Shown one piece after another: positions 1-8,725 of a stretch of 64,000 nucleotides of DNA (its first letter is position 1; each line of letters opens with the position of its first letter). The stretch is from NCBI RefSeq assembly GCF_016900875.1, contig NZ_JAFEUM010000001.1:882918-946917 (forward strand), written 5' to 3'. Source of the stretch: Vibrio ulleungensis. GTDB lineage: Bacteria > Pseudomonadota > Gammaproteobacteria > Enterobacterales > Vibrionaceae. The notes under the pieces were generated by a model, which was not told where the DNA came from, did not search any database, and worked only from the letters and a program-made list of their open reading frames with translations. A program made the position numbers and the translations under genes.

Positions 1-1
1 A

Positions 2-634
2 GTGAGTCGTGTTATTACGGTCTCTGGGAAAGGGATTGAAAAAGCAGGCAACTTGCGAGTGCCTGTTGGGACACCGGTCCACGAAATTCTTACCCATTGT
101 GGCGGCGTAAGTGACGAGACTTCACGGCTTATTTTCGGTGGTCCAATGATGGGTCAGGTGATCACTTCACCCAAAGTACCGATCGATAAGTGCGTTGGGG
201 GCATATTAGCCCTCACGGAGGCCGAAACGACAGAGCCAAAACAGCAAGAGTGCATTCGCTGCGGACAATGTGTGCGTGCGTGCCCTATGGGGTTAATGCC
301 GTTTCAAATGGCTGCGTATGCTAGAGTCTCTGATCTCCAACGTGCAGAAGAGATAGGTGTTACCGCGTGTCTGTCATGCGGTGCATGCAGCTATGTCTGC
401 CCATCAAGTTTACCTCTAGTTCACTATTTCCAACATGTGAAAGGTGCAATCAACTCTGTGAAAGCCAAAGAGAAACGCTCAGCACAAGCCAAAGCCCTAA
501 CCGATGCCCGTAAACTCAGATTAGAAAAAGAAGCCCAAGCGAAACGTGAAGCAAAAGCGAAAAAAGCGGCAGCTAGAAAGAAGAGGACGCCTCGACAAGC
601 CAGTAAAGCCGCCAGGGAGGCCGCAAATGATTAA
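2..634 (+). CDS. rnfC: RnfC, electron transport complex subunit (5'-truncated by window edge)
   Basis: RnfC is the peripheral subunit of the membrane Rnf complex that uses ion-motive force and NADH to reduce ferredoxin or flavodoxin. Only the C-terminal ~210 residues are present; the reading frame is open to the window start and the N-terminal NADH/FMN part lies outside. The two 4Fe-4S motifs are visible as CIRCGQCVRACP and CLSCGACSYVCP, roughly residues 85-135 of the fragment. They are followed by a Lys/Ala/Arg-rich tail of about 60 residues, as is common in gammaproteobacterial RnfC. The stop overlaps the rnfD start by 8 bp. Its position directly ahead of nif genes suggests the nif-dedicated copy that feeds nitrogenase. 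Confidence 0.95.
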   Translation: MSRVITVSGKGIEKAGNLRVPVGTPVHEILTHCGGVSDETSRLIFGGPMMGQVITSPKVPIDKCVGGILALTEAETTEPKQQECIRCGQCVRACPMGLMPFQMAAYARVSDLQRAEEIGVTACLSCGACSYVCPSSLPLVHYFQHVKGAINSVKAKEKRSAQAKALTDARKLRLEKEAQAKREAKAKKAAARKKRTPRQASKAAREAAND

Positions 635-1655
635 CTATAATTCGGCCGTTGGGCCATTTTCTCACAGTAAAAATTCCAGTGTACGGATCATGTACACCGT
701 TATCGCAACGCTCATGCCGGCAGTGGTATTTGGAATCTACCAGTTTGGCTTACACAGTGCTTGGGTAGTTCTTTGTTGCTGCGTTGTCGCCGTGCTTGTT
801 GAATTTGGGTGCCTCAAACTAATGGGGCGCGATCCAAAGGCCTGTGTTGATGGCTCTGCATTACTTACGGCGTTGTTACTTGCGATGAGTTTGCCGCCAA
901 ACGCGCCATTGTGGTTGGTATCTATAGGCGCTGTGTTTGCGATTGTGGTAGGCAAACAGCTGTATGGTGGATTGGGTCAAAATCTATTTAATCCTGCCAT
1001 GCTTGCAAGAGTTATGTTGCTCATCTGTTTTCCCGTCGAAATGACGCGTTGGGTGGACCCAAGCCCAATAGATTTTAGCGGCAATCAAATTCGACTCCCA
1101 ACTGAGTGGTTAACCGTCGATGGTGTCACGTCAGCAACGTCACTTAGCGAGGCAACAGAATCACTCTACATACAAGACCTGTTTTTAGGCATGCAAGCTG
1201 GGAGCTTAGGCGAAACCAGCGCATTCCTGTTACTGCTTGGCGGCGGAATATTAATAAAAAAAGGCATCATCGATTGGGTGATACCTGTGATGTTTCTGTT
1301 AGGGATTGCGGTGCCAGCGTTTATTAGCTCGTGGATTGAACCTGATACGTTTTTGACCGCAAGCACCCATATTTTCAGCGGCGCTGCGTTATTAGGGGCG
1401 TTTTACATTGCCACCGATCTGGTGACCTCACCGACAAGTTTAAAAGGTCAAGCCGTATACGGAGTGGGTTGCGGCCTGCTTGTTTGGCTTATTCGTAGTT
1501 TTGGTAGTTATCCCGAAGGGGTTGCGTTTGCCATTTTAATCATGAATGCAGCGTCACCGCTCATAGACCACTACCTACGTCCATCGCTGTTTGGCAGCGG
1601 TGAACTGCAAAAAAGTAGCGCAAAAAGCGCATCAAACTCGACGTCATCGAAATAG
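627..1655 (+). CDS. rnfD: RnfD, membrane flavoprotein subunit of Rnf complex
   Basis: Integral membrane subunit (342 residues, many hydrophobic helices) that carries covalent FMN. The flavinylation motif Dxx(S/T)(G/S)AT is visible as DGVTSAT around residues 165-171, with Thr171 the expected attachment residue. The ATG at 627 was chosen over an upstream in-frame start at 546 because AGGGAGG (614-620) sits 6 nt before it and because the protein then begins in the usual RnfD manner. It is translationally coupled to rnfC by an 8-bp overlap. Length is normal for the family. Confidence 0.95.
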   Translation: MINYNSAVGPFSHSKNSSVRIMYTVIATLMPAVVFGIYQFGLHSAWVVLCCCVVAVLVEFGCLKLMGRDPKACVDGSALLTALLLAMSLPPNAPLWLVSIGAVFAIVVGKQLYGGLGQNLFNPAMLARVMLLICFPVEMTRWVDPSPIDFSGNQIRLPTEWLTVDGVTSATSLSEATESLYIQDLFLGMQAGSLGETSAFLLLLGGGILIKKGIIDWVIPVMFLLGIAVPAFISSWIEPDTFLTASTHIFSGAALLGAFYIATDLVTSPTSLKGQAVYGVGCGLLVWLIRSFGSYPEGVAFAILIMNAASPLIDHYLRPSLFGSGELQKSSAKSASNSTSSK

Positions 1656-1684
1656 TACCCAGCCAACCTAGAGCGAGACTCAAT

Positions 1685-2293
1685 ATGAAAACAACATTAG
1701 AGCAGTGGAAGGCAAATATTCCTTATCAAAGTGTGCTTCTAGCTGTTTGCGCAGGAGTTGCAGCGGCGCTAGTCGTTTCGGTGCAGTCGATAACCGCACC
1801 GATCATCGAGTATCAAGTGGAGCAAGATCAGAACAGGCTGCTTTCGCAAATCCTTAATGGGAAGACGTTTACCAACAAAGTGTTTGACGAGGGGCGGCTG
1901 GTTGAATACGCAGGAGAGAATTTTACCTTATACCCAGTAAAAGGCGATCAAGGTGAGATAACCCACCATGTGATTCGCGGAGGTAGAGAAGGGTATAGCG
2001 GTGAAATACGGTTTTTAATCGGCGTCGATAGTCGTGGACAAATAGAGGGGGTCAGGGTGTTGAGTCACACTGAGACTCCGGGTCTTGGGGATAAAATTGA
2101 GGTCGAAAAGAGCGACTGGATATTAAGCTTTAATGAACGTTCACTGGCTAATACAGCGATATGGAAGGTCAAAAAAGATGGTGGCGAGTTTGACCAATTT
2201 TCTGGCGCAACCATTACACCAAGAAGTGTTGTTAACGGGGTGCATCATGCACTGTTAGCCCTACAAAACGAGCAGGAGAATGTCGATGAATAA
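1685..2293 (+). CDS. rnfG: RnfG, FMN-binding subunit of Rnf complex
   Basis: RnfG has one N-terminal membrane anchor (about residues 18-40) and a periplasmic FMN-binding domain. The covalent FMN site reads DQFSGATITP, with Thr176 as the expected flavinylated residue, matching the ApbE target motif DxxSGAT. At 202 residues it is a normal RnfG. Its 3' end overlaps the upstream part of the rnfE start region, typical of a tight operon. Role: electron relay within Rnf towards ferredoxin or flavodoxin. ApbE, needed for flavinylation, is not in this window. Confidence 0.95.
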   Translation: MKTTLEQWKANIPYQSVLLAVCAGVAAALVVSVQSITAPIIEYQVEQDQNRLLSQILNGKTFTNKVFDEGRLVEYAGENFTLYPVKGDQGEITHHVIRGGREGYSGEIRFLIGVDSRGQIEGVRVLSHTETPGLGDKIEVEKSDWILSFNERSLANTAIWKVKKDGGEFDQFSGATITPRSVVNGVHHALLALQNEQENVDE

Positions 2294-2951
2294 CTACTCA
2301 CACATCTTTAGAGAGGGGCTTTGGAAAAACAATATTGTGTTAAACCAGTCTCTTGCGCTCTGTCCCCTTTTAGCGGTTACAAGCAGTGCGACAAACGGCT
2401 TGGGGCTTGGTTTAGCGACGACAGCAGTGATGATAGCGTCAAACGTGCTGGTGTCTCTTGGTAAAAACTGGATCAGTAAAGCGGTGAGAATACCTGTCAA
2501 TGTGGTGATAATTGCCACTCTAGTTACGCTAACGGATTTTGCACTTAATGCTTGGTTGCACCCATTACACAAAGTACTTGGGTTGTTTATCCCTCTGATC
2601 GTGACCAACTGCGCCATTCTGGGGCGGGTGGAGTCGTTTGCCAGCAAGTCGAATGTGATGTCTTCGTTGGTCGATGGCATAGCGATGGGCATTGGTTTTA
2701 CTTGGGTGTTAACCATACTAGGTGGCATTCGTGAAGTGATAGGCAGCGGTTCTCTATTTGCCAACGCAAGTTTGCTACTTGGTGAATGGAGTTCATTTTT
2801 AGAAATAACTGTGATACCGGAGTATCGAGGACTGCTATTGATCATTTTACCGCCTGGTGGCTTTTTAGTATTAGGTGCACTGTTAGGTGTGAAACAGAAA
2901 TTTGAGTTGATTATCAAAAACCGACAACTACAAGCTGTAGCCACTCACTAG
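2286..2951 (+). CDS. rnfE: RnfE, membrane subunit of Rnf complex
   Basis: Hydrophobic RnfE/NqrD-family membrane protein, 221 residues from the chosen start. Two ATGs are possible, 2280 and 2286. AGGAG at 2274-2278 leaves only 1 nt to the first but 7 nt to the second, so 2286 (MNNYSHIFREGLW) is preferred. The start lies inside rnfG (8-bp overlap), consistent with translational coupling. RnfE forms, with RnfA, the intramembrane core of the complex. The C-terminal tail KQKFELIIKNR is basic and cytoplasmic-looking. Confidence 0.95.
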   Translation: MNNYSHIFREGLWKNNIVLNQSLALCPLLAVTSSATNGLGLGLATTAVMIASNVLVSLGKNWISKAVRIPVNVVIIATLVTLTDFALNAWLHPLHKVLGLFIPLIVTNCAILGRVESFASKSNVMSSLVDGIAMGIGFTWVLTILGGIREVIGSGSLFANASLLLGEWSSFLEITVIPEYRGLLLIILPPGGFLVLGALLGVKQKFELIIKNRQLQAVATH

Positions 2952-2961
2952 GAGCAAAGCG

Positions 2962-3216
2962 ATGAAAGTAAGTGTTGTGTATGCCCAAGCTGAAGAACAA
3001 ACTTGGCTTCCTGTTGAGATAGAAGAAAATGCGACGGTAATGACTGCCATTCACAGTGCTGGAATACTTAGTATGTATCCACATATCGATCTTGAAAGCC
3101 AAAAAGTGGGCATTTTTGGCAAGATCTCTTCACTTGAGGCCACGTTAACGGAAGGGGATCGAGTAGAGATCTATCGTCCTATCACTTGGACACCCGAAGA
3201 CGAGGATGACGATTGA
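2962..3216 (+). CDS. rnfH: RnfH family small protein
   Basis: An 84-residue protein of the RnfH (ubiquitin-like fold) family; recognisable stretches are VYAQAEEQTWLPVEIEE and GDRVEIYRPI with an acidic C-terminus. The molecular role is unclear. RnfH is found at the end of nif-linked rnf operons and is thought to assist Rnf assembly or function. It has AGGAG 7-8 nt before the ATG and lies 10 bp after rnfE. A strong terminator (3253-3296) follows, so this is the last gene of the rnf operon. Confidence 0.9.
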   Translation: MKVSVVYAQAEEQTWLPVEIEENATVMTAIHSAGILSMYPHIDLESQKVGIFGKISSLEATLTEGDRVEIYRPITWTPEDEDDD

Positions 3217-3217
3217 T

Positions 3218-3233
3218 TGTCTTGTTTATTACA
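3218..3233 (+). promoter_or_regulatory. NifA upstream activator sequence for nifF
   Basis: Exact TGT-N10-ACA match (TGT at 3218, ACA at 3231) centred about 95 bp before the predicted nifF transcription start. It begins directly after the rnfH stop codon. Confidence 0.7.
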
Positions 3234-3252
3234 AATTGTCCAACAAACGATT

Positions 3253-3296
3253 AAGCACTGTAATTTATTCCTTTAAATACAGTGCTTTATTTTTGG
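3253..3296 (+). terminator. Rho-independent terminator after rnfH
   Basis: Perfect 10-bp stem AAGCACTGTA / TACAGTGCTT (3253-3262 and 3278-3287), 15-nt loop, then a T-rich tract. It lies between the nifF UAS and the nifF -24 box, and its T tract runs into the promoter. Confidence 0.85.
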
Positions 3297-3310
3297 TTTG
3301 GTATTTGCAC
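3293..3310 (+). promoter_or_regulatory. Sigma-54 (-24/-12) promoter of nifF
   Basis: TTGGTTTGGTATTTGCAC has GG at 3295-3296 and GC at 3307-3308 with exactly 10 bases between, matching TGGN3G-N4-TTGCA. Predicted start is near 3320. Together with the UAS this indicates NifA/RpoN control. Confidence 0.8.
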
Positions 3311-3379
3311 GTTTAGTTGTGTGGGCGAGTTTAATAGACAAAGACGTCACAGGTTCAAGGAATGATTAAGGAGAACACC

Positions 3380-3916
3380 ATGTCAAAAGTAGGTATTTTT
3401 TTTGGAACAGATTCAGGCAGCACTCGAAAAATTGCTAAACAGATTTTTAAACAATTGGGTGAGGAGATTGCCGATAAACCGTTAAATATAAATCGAGTTG
3501 ATGCGAGCGCATTCGATCAATACGACTATCTGGTTTTGGGAACACCCACTTACGGAGAAGGGCTGCTTCCAGGGTTAAGCGCTGATTGCCAAGCTGAAAG
3601 TTGGGAAGAGTTTGCCCCCAATTTCGAAGAGATTGATCTGTCCGGCAAAAAAGTGGCGTTATTCGGACTAGGCGATCAAGTTAATTATCCGGATGAGTTT
3701 GTTGATGGACTAGGCGAACTTTACGACTGTGTCGTTGAGTGTGGCGCTGACGTAATTGGACGCTGGCCGACGGAAGGGTATGAGTTTAATGAGTCTACTG
3801 CGGTTGAAGACGACAAATTTGTCGGATTGGTTATCGATAAAGACAACCAAGCCTCGATGAGTGATGAGCGCGTTGCTCATTGGGTTGAGATGATCACGGC
3901 TGAAATGGGACTATAA
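3380..3916 (+). CDS. nifF: NifF, nitrogenase flavodoxin
   Basis: Long-chain flavodoxin of 178 residues that donates electrons to NifH. The FMN phosphate loop GTDSGSTRKIA is at residues 8-18, followed by the flavodoxin segments TPTYGEG and FGLGDQVNYPDEF. An upstream in-frame ATG exists at 3362, but AAGGAG (3368-3373) lies 6 nt before the ATG at 3380, and the latter gives the normal N-terminus MSKVGIFFG. The gene stands alone behind its own sigma-54 promoter and UAS. In this setting the likely route is NADH to Rnf to NifF to NifH, since no nifJ is seen. Confidence 0.93.
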   Translation: MSKVGIFFGTDSGSTRKIAKQIFKQLGEEIADKPLNINRVDASAFDQYDYLVLGTPTYGEGLLPGLSADCQAESWEEFAPNFEEIDLSGKKVALFGLGDQVNYPDEFVDGLGELYDCVVECGADVIGRWPTEGYEFNESTAVEDDKFVGLVIDKDNQASMSDERVAHWVEMITAEMGL

Positions 3917-3967
3917 CAACAACGCTACGCTTCCATAGTTAGTGGATAGCTTAAAGTTTCACACTTA

Positions 3968-4075
3968 GCACAATACTGTGTGTGATTTCCGCAAGTCGCC
4001 TTGAATTCTTCCATGATGGCTCAAACACGGCATCCATGCCGTGCAGGCTTGCTCCAACCACACACAGTATTGCGC
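3968..4075. repeat. 108-bp structured inverted-repeat element downstream of nifF
   Basis: Nested inverted repeats: outer arms GCACAATACTGTGTGTG (3968-3984) and CACACACAGTATTGCGC (4059-4075) pair with one mismatch; an inner set pairs GCAAG near 3991 with CTTGC near 4048; the core CACGGCAT-CC-ATGCCGTG (4026-4043) is a perfect hairpin. No open reading frame or integron core site fits. It may be an intergenic repeat family member or a structured 3' UTR of nifF. Confidence 0.6.
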
Positions 4076-4113
4076 TTCCAGACAGTCCACCTTCTTAAAG
4101 AGCATATCTTAAT

Positions 4114-4139
4114 AAAAACGGGCCTTAAGGCCTTTTTTT
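4114..4139 (+). terminator. Putative terminator between nifF and nifH
   Basis: GGCC-TTAA-GGCC hairpin flanked by an A run and followed by seven Ts (4133-4139). The stem is short but GC-only, and the T tract is strong. Confidence 0.6.
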
Positions 4140-4178
4140 ATGCTCAACAGTAAAACAACTTAGTGTGTTAAAGCTTTA

Positions 4179-4340
4179 ATACCAACCAAAGCAATTAACT
4201 GATCATTCTTGCTTGTTAAAATCGCTAATAGCGGCGTTAAAGATTTTGTAGGTAGGACAACTATCTACGGCAATCTTTGCCTTGCTCTTAGCGATTTTTC
4301 CGGCGCAATTTTCTGACCAATTAATTACTTCGATTGGTAT
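4179..4340. repeat. 162-bp palindromic MITE-like element upstream of nifH
   Basis: The ends are inverted: ATACCAACCAAAG at 4179 against CTTCGATTGGTAT ending at 4340. Complementarity continues inwards through AAAATCGCTAA / TTAGCGATTTT and the inner AAAGATT / AATCTTT to a centre around 4255-4275. Almost the whole element can fold on itself. No transposase is encoded. It ends 8 bp before the NifA site of nifH. A clear target-site duplication was not seen. Confidence 0.7.
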
Positions 4341-4348
4341 AACATCTT

Positions 4349-4364
4349 TGTTCGGTAGCGAACA
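4349..4364 (+). promoter_or_regulatory. NifA upstream activator sequence for nifH
   Basis: TGTTCGGTAGCGAACA is an exact TGT-N10-ACA site whose arms (TTTGTTCG / CGAACAAA) are fully palindromic around GTAG. Its centre is about 130 bp before the predicted start of nifHDKTY. Confidence 0.85.
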
Positions 4365-4458
4365 AAACTAACGGTATTGTCTGATTATTGTACTGTCTGC
4401 ATTTATCGAATAATAAAAATAACCTCACAAATACAAATACTTACTGAGATTGTTACGC

Positions 4459-4475
4459 TTGGCCTGTATTTCGCA
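4459..4475 (+). promoter_or_regulatory. Sigma-54 promoter of nifHDKTY
   Basis: TTGGCCTGTATTTCGCA: GG at 4461-4462 and GC at 4473-4474, spaced by 10 bases. Predicted start is near 4486, leaving a short leader before nifH. Confidence 0.8.
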
Positions 4476-4501
4476 CTAGTAGTGATGAATTGTTTTTTTA
4501 A

Positions 4502-5398
<897 letters not shown>

Positions 5399-5420
5399 AC
5401 CGACGATGGTTGTTTGAAAT

Positions 5421-5448
5421 CTATTGCTGTCAAAAAGGGTAGCAGTAG
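5421..5448 (+). promoter_or_regulatory. Stem-loop in the nifH-nifD spacer
   Basis: CTATTGCT (5421-5428) pairs with AGCAGTAG (5441-5448) with one G-U pair. There is no T tract, so it is unlikely to be a full terminator. Hairpins here can make nifH mRNA more abundant than nifDK; that role is inferred. Confidence 0.4.
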
Positions 5449-5468
5449 CCTGAAACAAGGAGGCAGAA

Positions 5469-6938
5469 ATGTCGATGAATAAAGAACAAGCCCAAGCCTT
5501 GATTGACGAGGTATTGGAAGTATACCCAGAGGTTGCTCGCGAAGATCGCGCAAAACATCTCGGTGTAAATGACCAAGCTGGCGAAGGAAAGTGCATCACT
5601 TCAAACCGTAAATCCTTGCCTGGTGTGATGACCGTACGCGGCTGTGCCTATGCAGGTTCCAAAGGCGTGGTGTGGGGCCCAGTAAAAGATATGTTGCATA
5701 TCTCACACGGTCCTGTGGGGTGTGGGCAATATTCGCGCGCTGGACGCCGTAACTATTACACAGGTACTACTGGTGTGGACAGTTTTGGCACCCTAAACAT
5801 TACCACTGATTTTCAAGAGCGCGATATCGTGTTTGGTGGTGATAAAAAACTCTCTGGTGCGATTGACGAGTTGGAGACACTCTTTCCTCTTTCCAAAGGG
5901 ATCTCGGTGCAGTCGGAATGCCCAGTAGGCCTCATTGGTGATGACATAGAGGCTGTGGCAAAAATCAAGGGGGAAGAGATTGGCAAGACAATTGTACCTG
6001 TCCGCTGTGAAGGGTTTCGCGGTGTGTCTCAATCCCTTGGACACCATATAGCGAATGACACGATTCGTGACCATGTATTGTCAAAATCTGACGAGCGTGA
6101 GTTTGAAGCAGGCGATTATGACGTTGCGATTATTGGTGATTACAACATTGGTGGTGACGCTTGGTCATCAAGGATCATCCTCGAAGATATGGGCCTAAAC
6201 GTGGTGGCTCAGTGGTCTGGGGATGGCACCCTTGCTGAGATGGAAAACACCCCTAAGGTGAAACTCAATCTCGTCCACTGTTATCGTTCCATGAATTACA
6301 TCGTTCGTCATATGGAAGAGAAAAATGGTGTGCCATGGATTGAATACAACCTGTTTGGACCTACAAAAATCGAAGAGTCGATGCGCAAAATAGCCGAATA
6401 CTTTGACGATAAGATTAAAGCCCAAACCGAAACAGTGATCCAACGTTACCGAGAGCAGTGGCAAGCCGTGATCGACAAGTATAAGCCTCGATTGACCGGT
6501 AAGAGCGTCATGTTGTACGTCGGTGGCCTAAGGCCTCGTCATATCATCGGTGCTTATGAAGACTTAGGGATGGAGATTGTCGGCGCGGGGTATGAATTTG
6601 CCCACAATGATGACTATGTGAAAACCACTCCCGAGCTAAAGGACGCGACACTGTTGTTTGACGACGCTTCCTCATTTGAATTGGAAGAGTTTGTGAAAAA
6701 ACTGAATCCCGATCTCGTAGGCTCAGGCATTAAAGAGAAATACGTGTTCCAGAAAATGGGTTTTCCTTTCCGTCAAATGCACAGTTGGGATTATTCCGGC
6801 CCTTATCACGGGGTAGACGGCTTTGCGATTTTCGCACGCGATATGGATCTAACCATAAACAATCCTTGTTGGAGTGCGGTCAAAGCCCCTTGGCTTAAAG
6901 AGCAAGAGCCTGAAAAGCCATTGGCTAAAACTGCGTGA
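5469..6938 (+). CDS. nifD: NifD, nitrogenase MoFe protein alpha chain
   Basis: Alpha subunit of dinitrogenase, which holds FeMo-co and half of each P-cluster. P-cluster ligands are Cys59 (VRGCAYAG), Cys85 (GPVGCGQYS) and Cys151 (SECPVG). FeMo-co ligands are Cys271 (VHCYRSMNY) and His438 ([12 protein letters not shown]). All are a constant 3-4 residues below Azotobacter numbering. Length 489 is normal. Two ATGs lie 6 nt apart; the first is preferred because AAGGAGG (5457-5463) is 5 nt before it. The spacer to nifH is 70 bp. Confidence 0.98.
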   Translation: MSMNKEQAQALIDEVLEVYPEVAREDRAKHLGVNDQAGEGKCITSNRKSLPGVMTVRGCAYAGSKGVVWGPVKDMLHISHGPVGCGQYSRAGRRNYYTGTTGVDSFGTLNITTDFQERDIVFGGDKKLSGAIDELETLFPLSKGISVQSECPVGLIGDDIEAVAKIKGEEIGKTIVPVRCEGFRGVSQSLGHHIANDTIRDHVLSKSDEREFEAGDYDVAIIGDYNIGGDAWSSRIILEDMGLNVVAQWSGDGTLAEMENTPKVKLNLVHCYRSMNYIVRHMEEKNGVPWIEYNLFGPTKIEESMRKIAEYFDDKIKAQTETVIQRYREQWQAVIDKYKPRLTGKSVMLYVGGLRPRHIIGAYEDLGMEIVGAGYEFAHNDDYVKTTPELKDATLLFDDASSFELEEFVKKLNPDLVGSGIKEKYVFQKMGFPFRQMHSWDYSGPYHGVDGFAIFARDMDLTINNPCWSAVKAPWLKEQEPEKPLAKTA

Positions 6939-7061
6939 TCACTAGCATTGTGACCGCAAACCAATCAATGAAAGGTGGAACCTAGATCACCGGATCAAGG
7001 TAGCCATCACAGTCAAACCGAACCGGCGTTCACAGATTAGTGGCACGGTAGGAGAAAAATT

Positions 7062-8633
7062 ATGACTCAGAAGATCGACGACATCAAAACAGGTTACGAC
7101 TTGTTTAAACAACCTGAATATCAGGAGATGTTTAAATCAAAGCGTACTGTTCATGAAGATTCCGTTGACGCACAAAAGGTGAAAGAGACCTTTGAGTGGA
7201 CGACAACGGAAGAATATAAAGAGCTCAACTTTCAACGAAAACACGTCACCATTGACCCTGCAAAGGCCTGCCAGCCATTAGGCGCGGTTTTATGCTCATT
7301 AGGCTTTGAAAAAACACTGCCTTATGTCCACGGCTCGCAAGGGTGTGTCGCGTATTTTCGAAGCTACTTTAACCGACATTTTAAAGAGCCCATCGCGTGT
7401 GTATCAGACTCTATGACTGAAGATGCGGCCGTATTTGGTGGCCAAGACAACATGTTTTATGGTCTACAAAACTCACTGGCTCTCTATAAGCCAGAAGTGA
7501 TCGCACTGTCTACGACCTGTATGGCAGAAGTGATTGGTGATGACTTAAACGCCTTTACTGGTAATGCAAAATCCGGTGGCTATATTCCGGAAGATCTTCC
7601 GACTCCTTATGCCAATACGCCAAGTTTTGTGGGCAGCCACCTTACTGGTTGGGACAACATGTTTGCAGGATTTCTAACTTATTTTAATCCTACTTCAGCG
7701 ACAGATGAACAGGCTGAAACAAGTGACACAATAAATATTGTCCCAGGTTTTGAAACGTACTTAGGCAACTATCGTGTTATCCAAAGAATGCTTGATGAAA
7801 TGGATATTGATTACAACTATTTGTGCGACCCGTCAGAGGTGCTCGATACACCCGCTGACGGTGAGTATCGGATGTACGATGGAGGAACCCCCATTGATGC
7901 GATTAAGTCAGCACCCGCCGCTAAAGCAACTGTGCTCCTTCAGCCAGAACATTTAGCGAAAACCAAAAAGATCATCGGTAAAACTTGGAAACAAGCTATC
8001 CCAGAGACCACCATCCCAATGGGACTGGAGTGGACCGACAATTTTGTGATGACTATGGCGGAGCTGTCAGGTAAACCGATACCAGACTCAATCACCAAGG
8101 AGCGTGGCCGTCTTGTCGATATGATGACTGATTCCCACTCTTGGTTGCATGGGGTGAGTATTTCTTTGTACGGCGATCCAGATTACCTGTTAGGCATGAG
8201 TAAGTTTCTCACGGAATTAGGGTGCGAAATCAAGCATGTGCTGTGTCATAACGGTAACAAACGCTGGCGCAAAAAAATGGAAGCTCAGCTTGCTGAAACA
8301 CCCTATGGCGAAAATGCTGAAGTGTTTGTGGGCAAAGATTTGTGGCACTTCCGTTCGTTGGTGTTCACCGATAAACCTGATCTGATGATCGGTAATTCTT
8401 ATGGCAAATTTATCGAACGTGACACCAAAGCGAAAGGCGCAGAGTTTGAAGTGCCGTTGGTGCGAATTGGTTTCCCAATTTTTGACCGCCATCACCTGCA
8501 TCGTAGTACAACATTAGGCTACGAAGGTGCGATGTACATTTTAACGACTTTGGTTAACGAAGTGCTCGCTAAATTGGACAAAGAAACCAGTGATCTTGGC
8601 AAAACCGACTTCGGGTTTGACCTTGTGCGCTAA
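7062..8633 (+). CDS. nifK: NifK, nitrogenase MoFe protein beta chain
   Basis: Beta subunit of dinitrogenase. The P-cluster cysteines Cys70 (KACQPLGA), Cys95 (GSQGCVAYF) and Cys153 (STTCMAEV) coincide with Azotobacter numbering. Length 523 is the long Klebsiella/Azotobacter type. TAGGAG precedes the ATG. The 123-bp spacer from nifD has no promoter that I can recognise. A strong hairpin follows the stop. Confidence 0.98.
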   Translation: MTQKIDDIKTGYDLFKQPEYQEMFKSKRTVHEDSVDAQKVKETFEWTTTEEYKELNFQRKHVTIDPAKACQPLGAVLCSLGFEKTLPYVHGSQGCVAYFRSYFNRHFKEPIACVSDSMTEDAAVFGGQDNMFYGLQNSLALYKPEVIALSTTCMAEVIGDDLNAFTGNAKSGGYIPEDLPTPYANTPSFVGSHLTGWDNMFAGFLTYFNPTSATDEQAETSDTINIVPGFETYLGNYRVIQRMLDEMDIDYNYLCDPSEVLDTPADGEYRMYDGGTPIDAIKSAPAAKATVLLQPEHLAKTKKIIGKTWKQAIPETTIPMGLEWTDNFVMTMAELSGKPIPDSITKERGRLVDMMTDSHSWLHGVSISLYGDPDYLLGMSKFLTELGCEIKHVLCHNGNKRWRKKMEAQLAETPYGENAEVFVGKDLWHFRSLVFTDKPDLMIGNSYGKFIERDTKAKGAEFEVPLVRIGFPIFDRHHLHRSTTLGYEGAMYILTTLVNEVLAKLDKETSDLGKTDFGFDLVR

Positions 8634-8653
8634 CGCATAACGGTGAGTCGAGC

Positions 8654-8685
8654 AAAGTTTCCATGGTCATTACCATGGAAACTTT
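8654..8685 (+). terminator. Strong hairpin between nifK and nifT
   Basis: Perfect 13-bp stem AAAGTTTCCATGG / CCATGGAAACTTT around a TCATTA loop, followed by a single extra T and then CC. Because nifT and nifY follow at close range on the same strand, this is more likely an attenuator or a 3'-end protector of nifHDK mRNA than a complete stop. Confidence 0.55.
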
Positions 8686-8700
8686 TCCATAACAGAGTCA

Positions 8701-8709
8701 CCCCCCCCC
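8701..8709 (+). repeat. Poly-C tract upstream of nifT
   Basis: Run of nine C residues 4 nt before the nifT Shine-Dalgarno (AAGGAG). Homopolymers of this length can slip in replication or in sequencing. Confidence 0.8.
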
Positions 8710-8725
8710 ACATAAGGAGAGCACC

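Noticed and set aside
2294..2944. Long open frame on the minus strand opposite rnfE
   Set aside because: It has low-complexity, basic composition, no ribosome binding site and lies wholly over a well-supported rnf gene.
3968..4075. Integron attC-like recombination site
   Set aside because: The nested arms resemble attC folding, but the required core sites (RYYYAAC and GTTRRRY) are not present at the ends and no cassette or integrase is nearby.
6939..7061. Separate sigma-54 promoter before nifK
   Set aside because: A TGGCACGG stretch near 7042 resembles a -24 element, but no GC doublet follows at the right distance, and nifHDK is normally one transcript.
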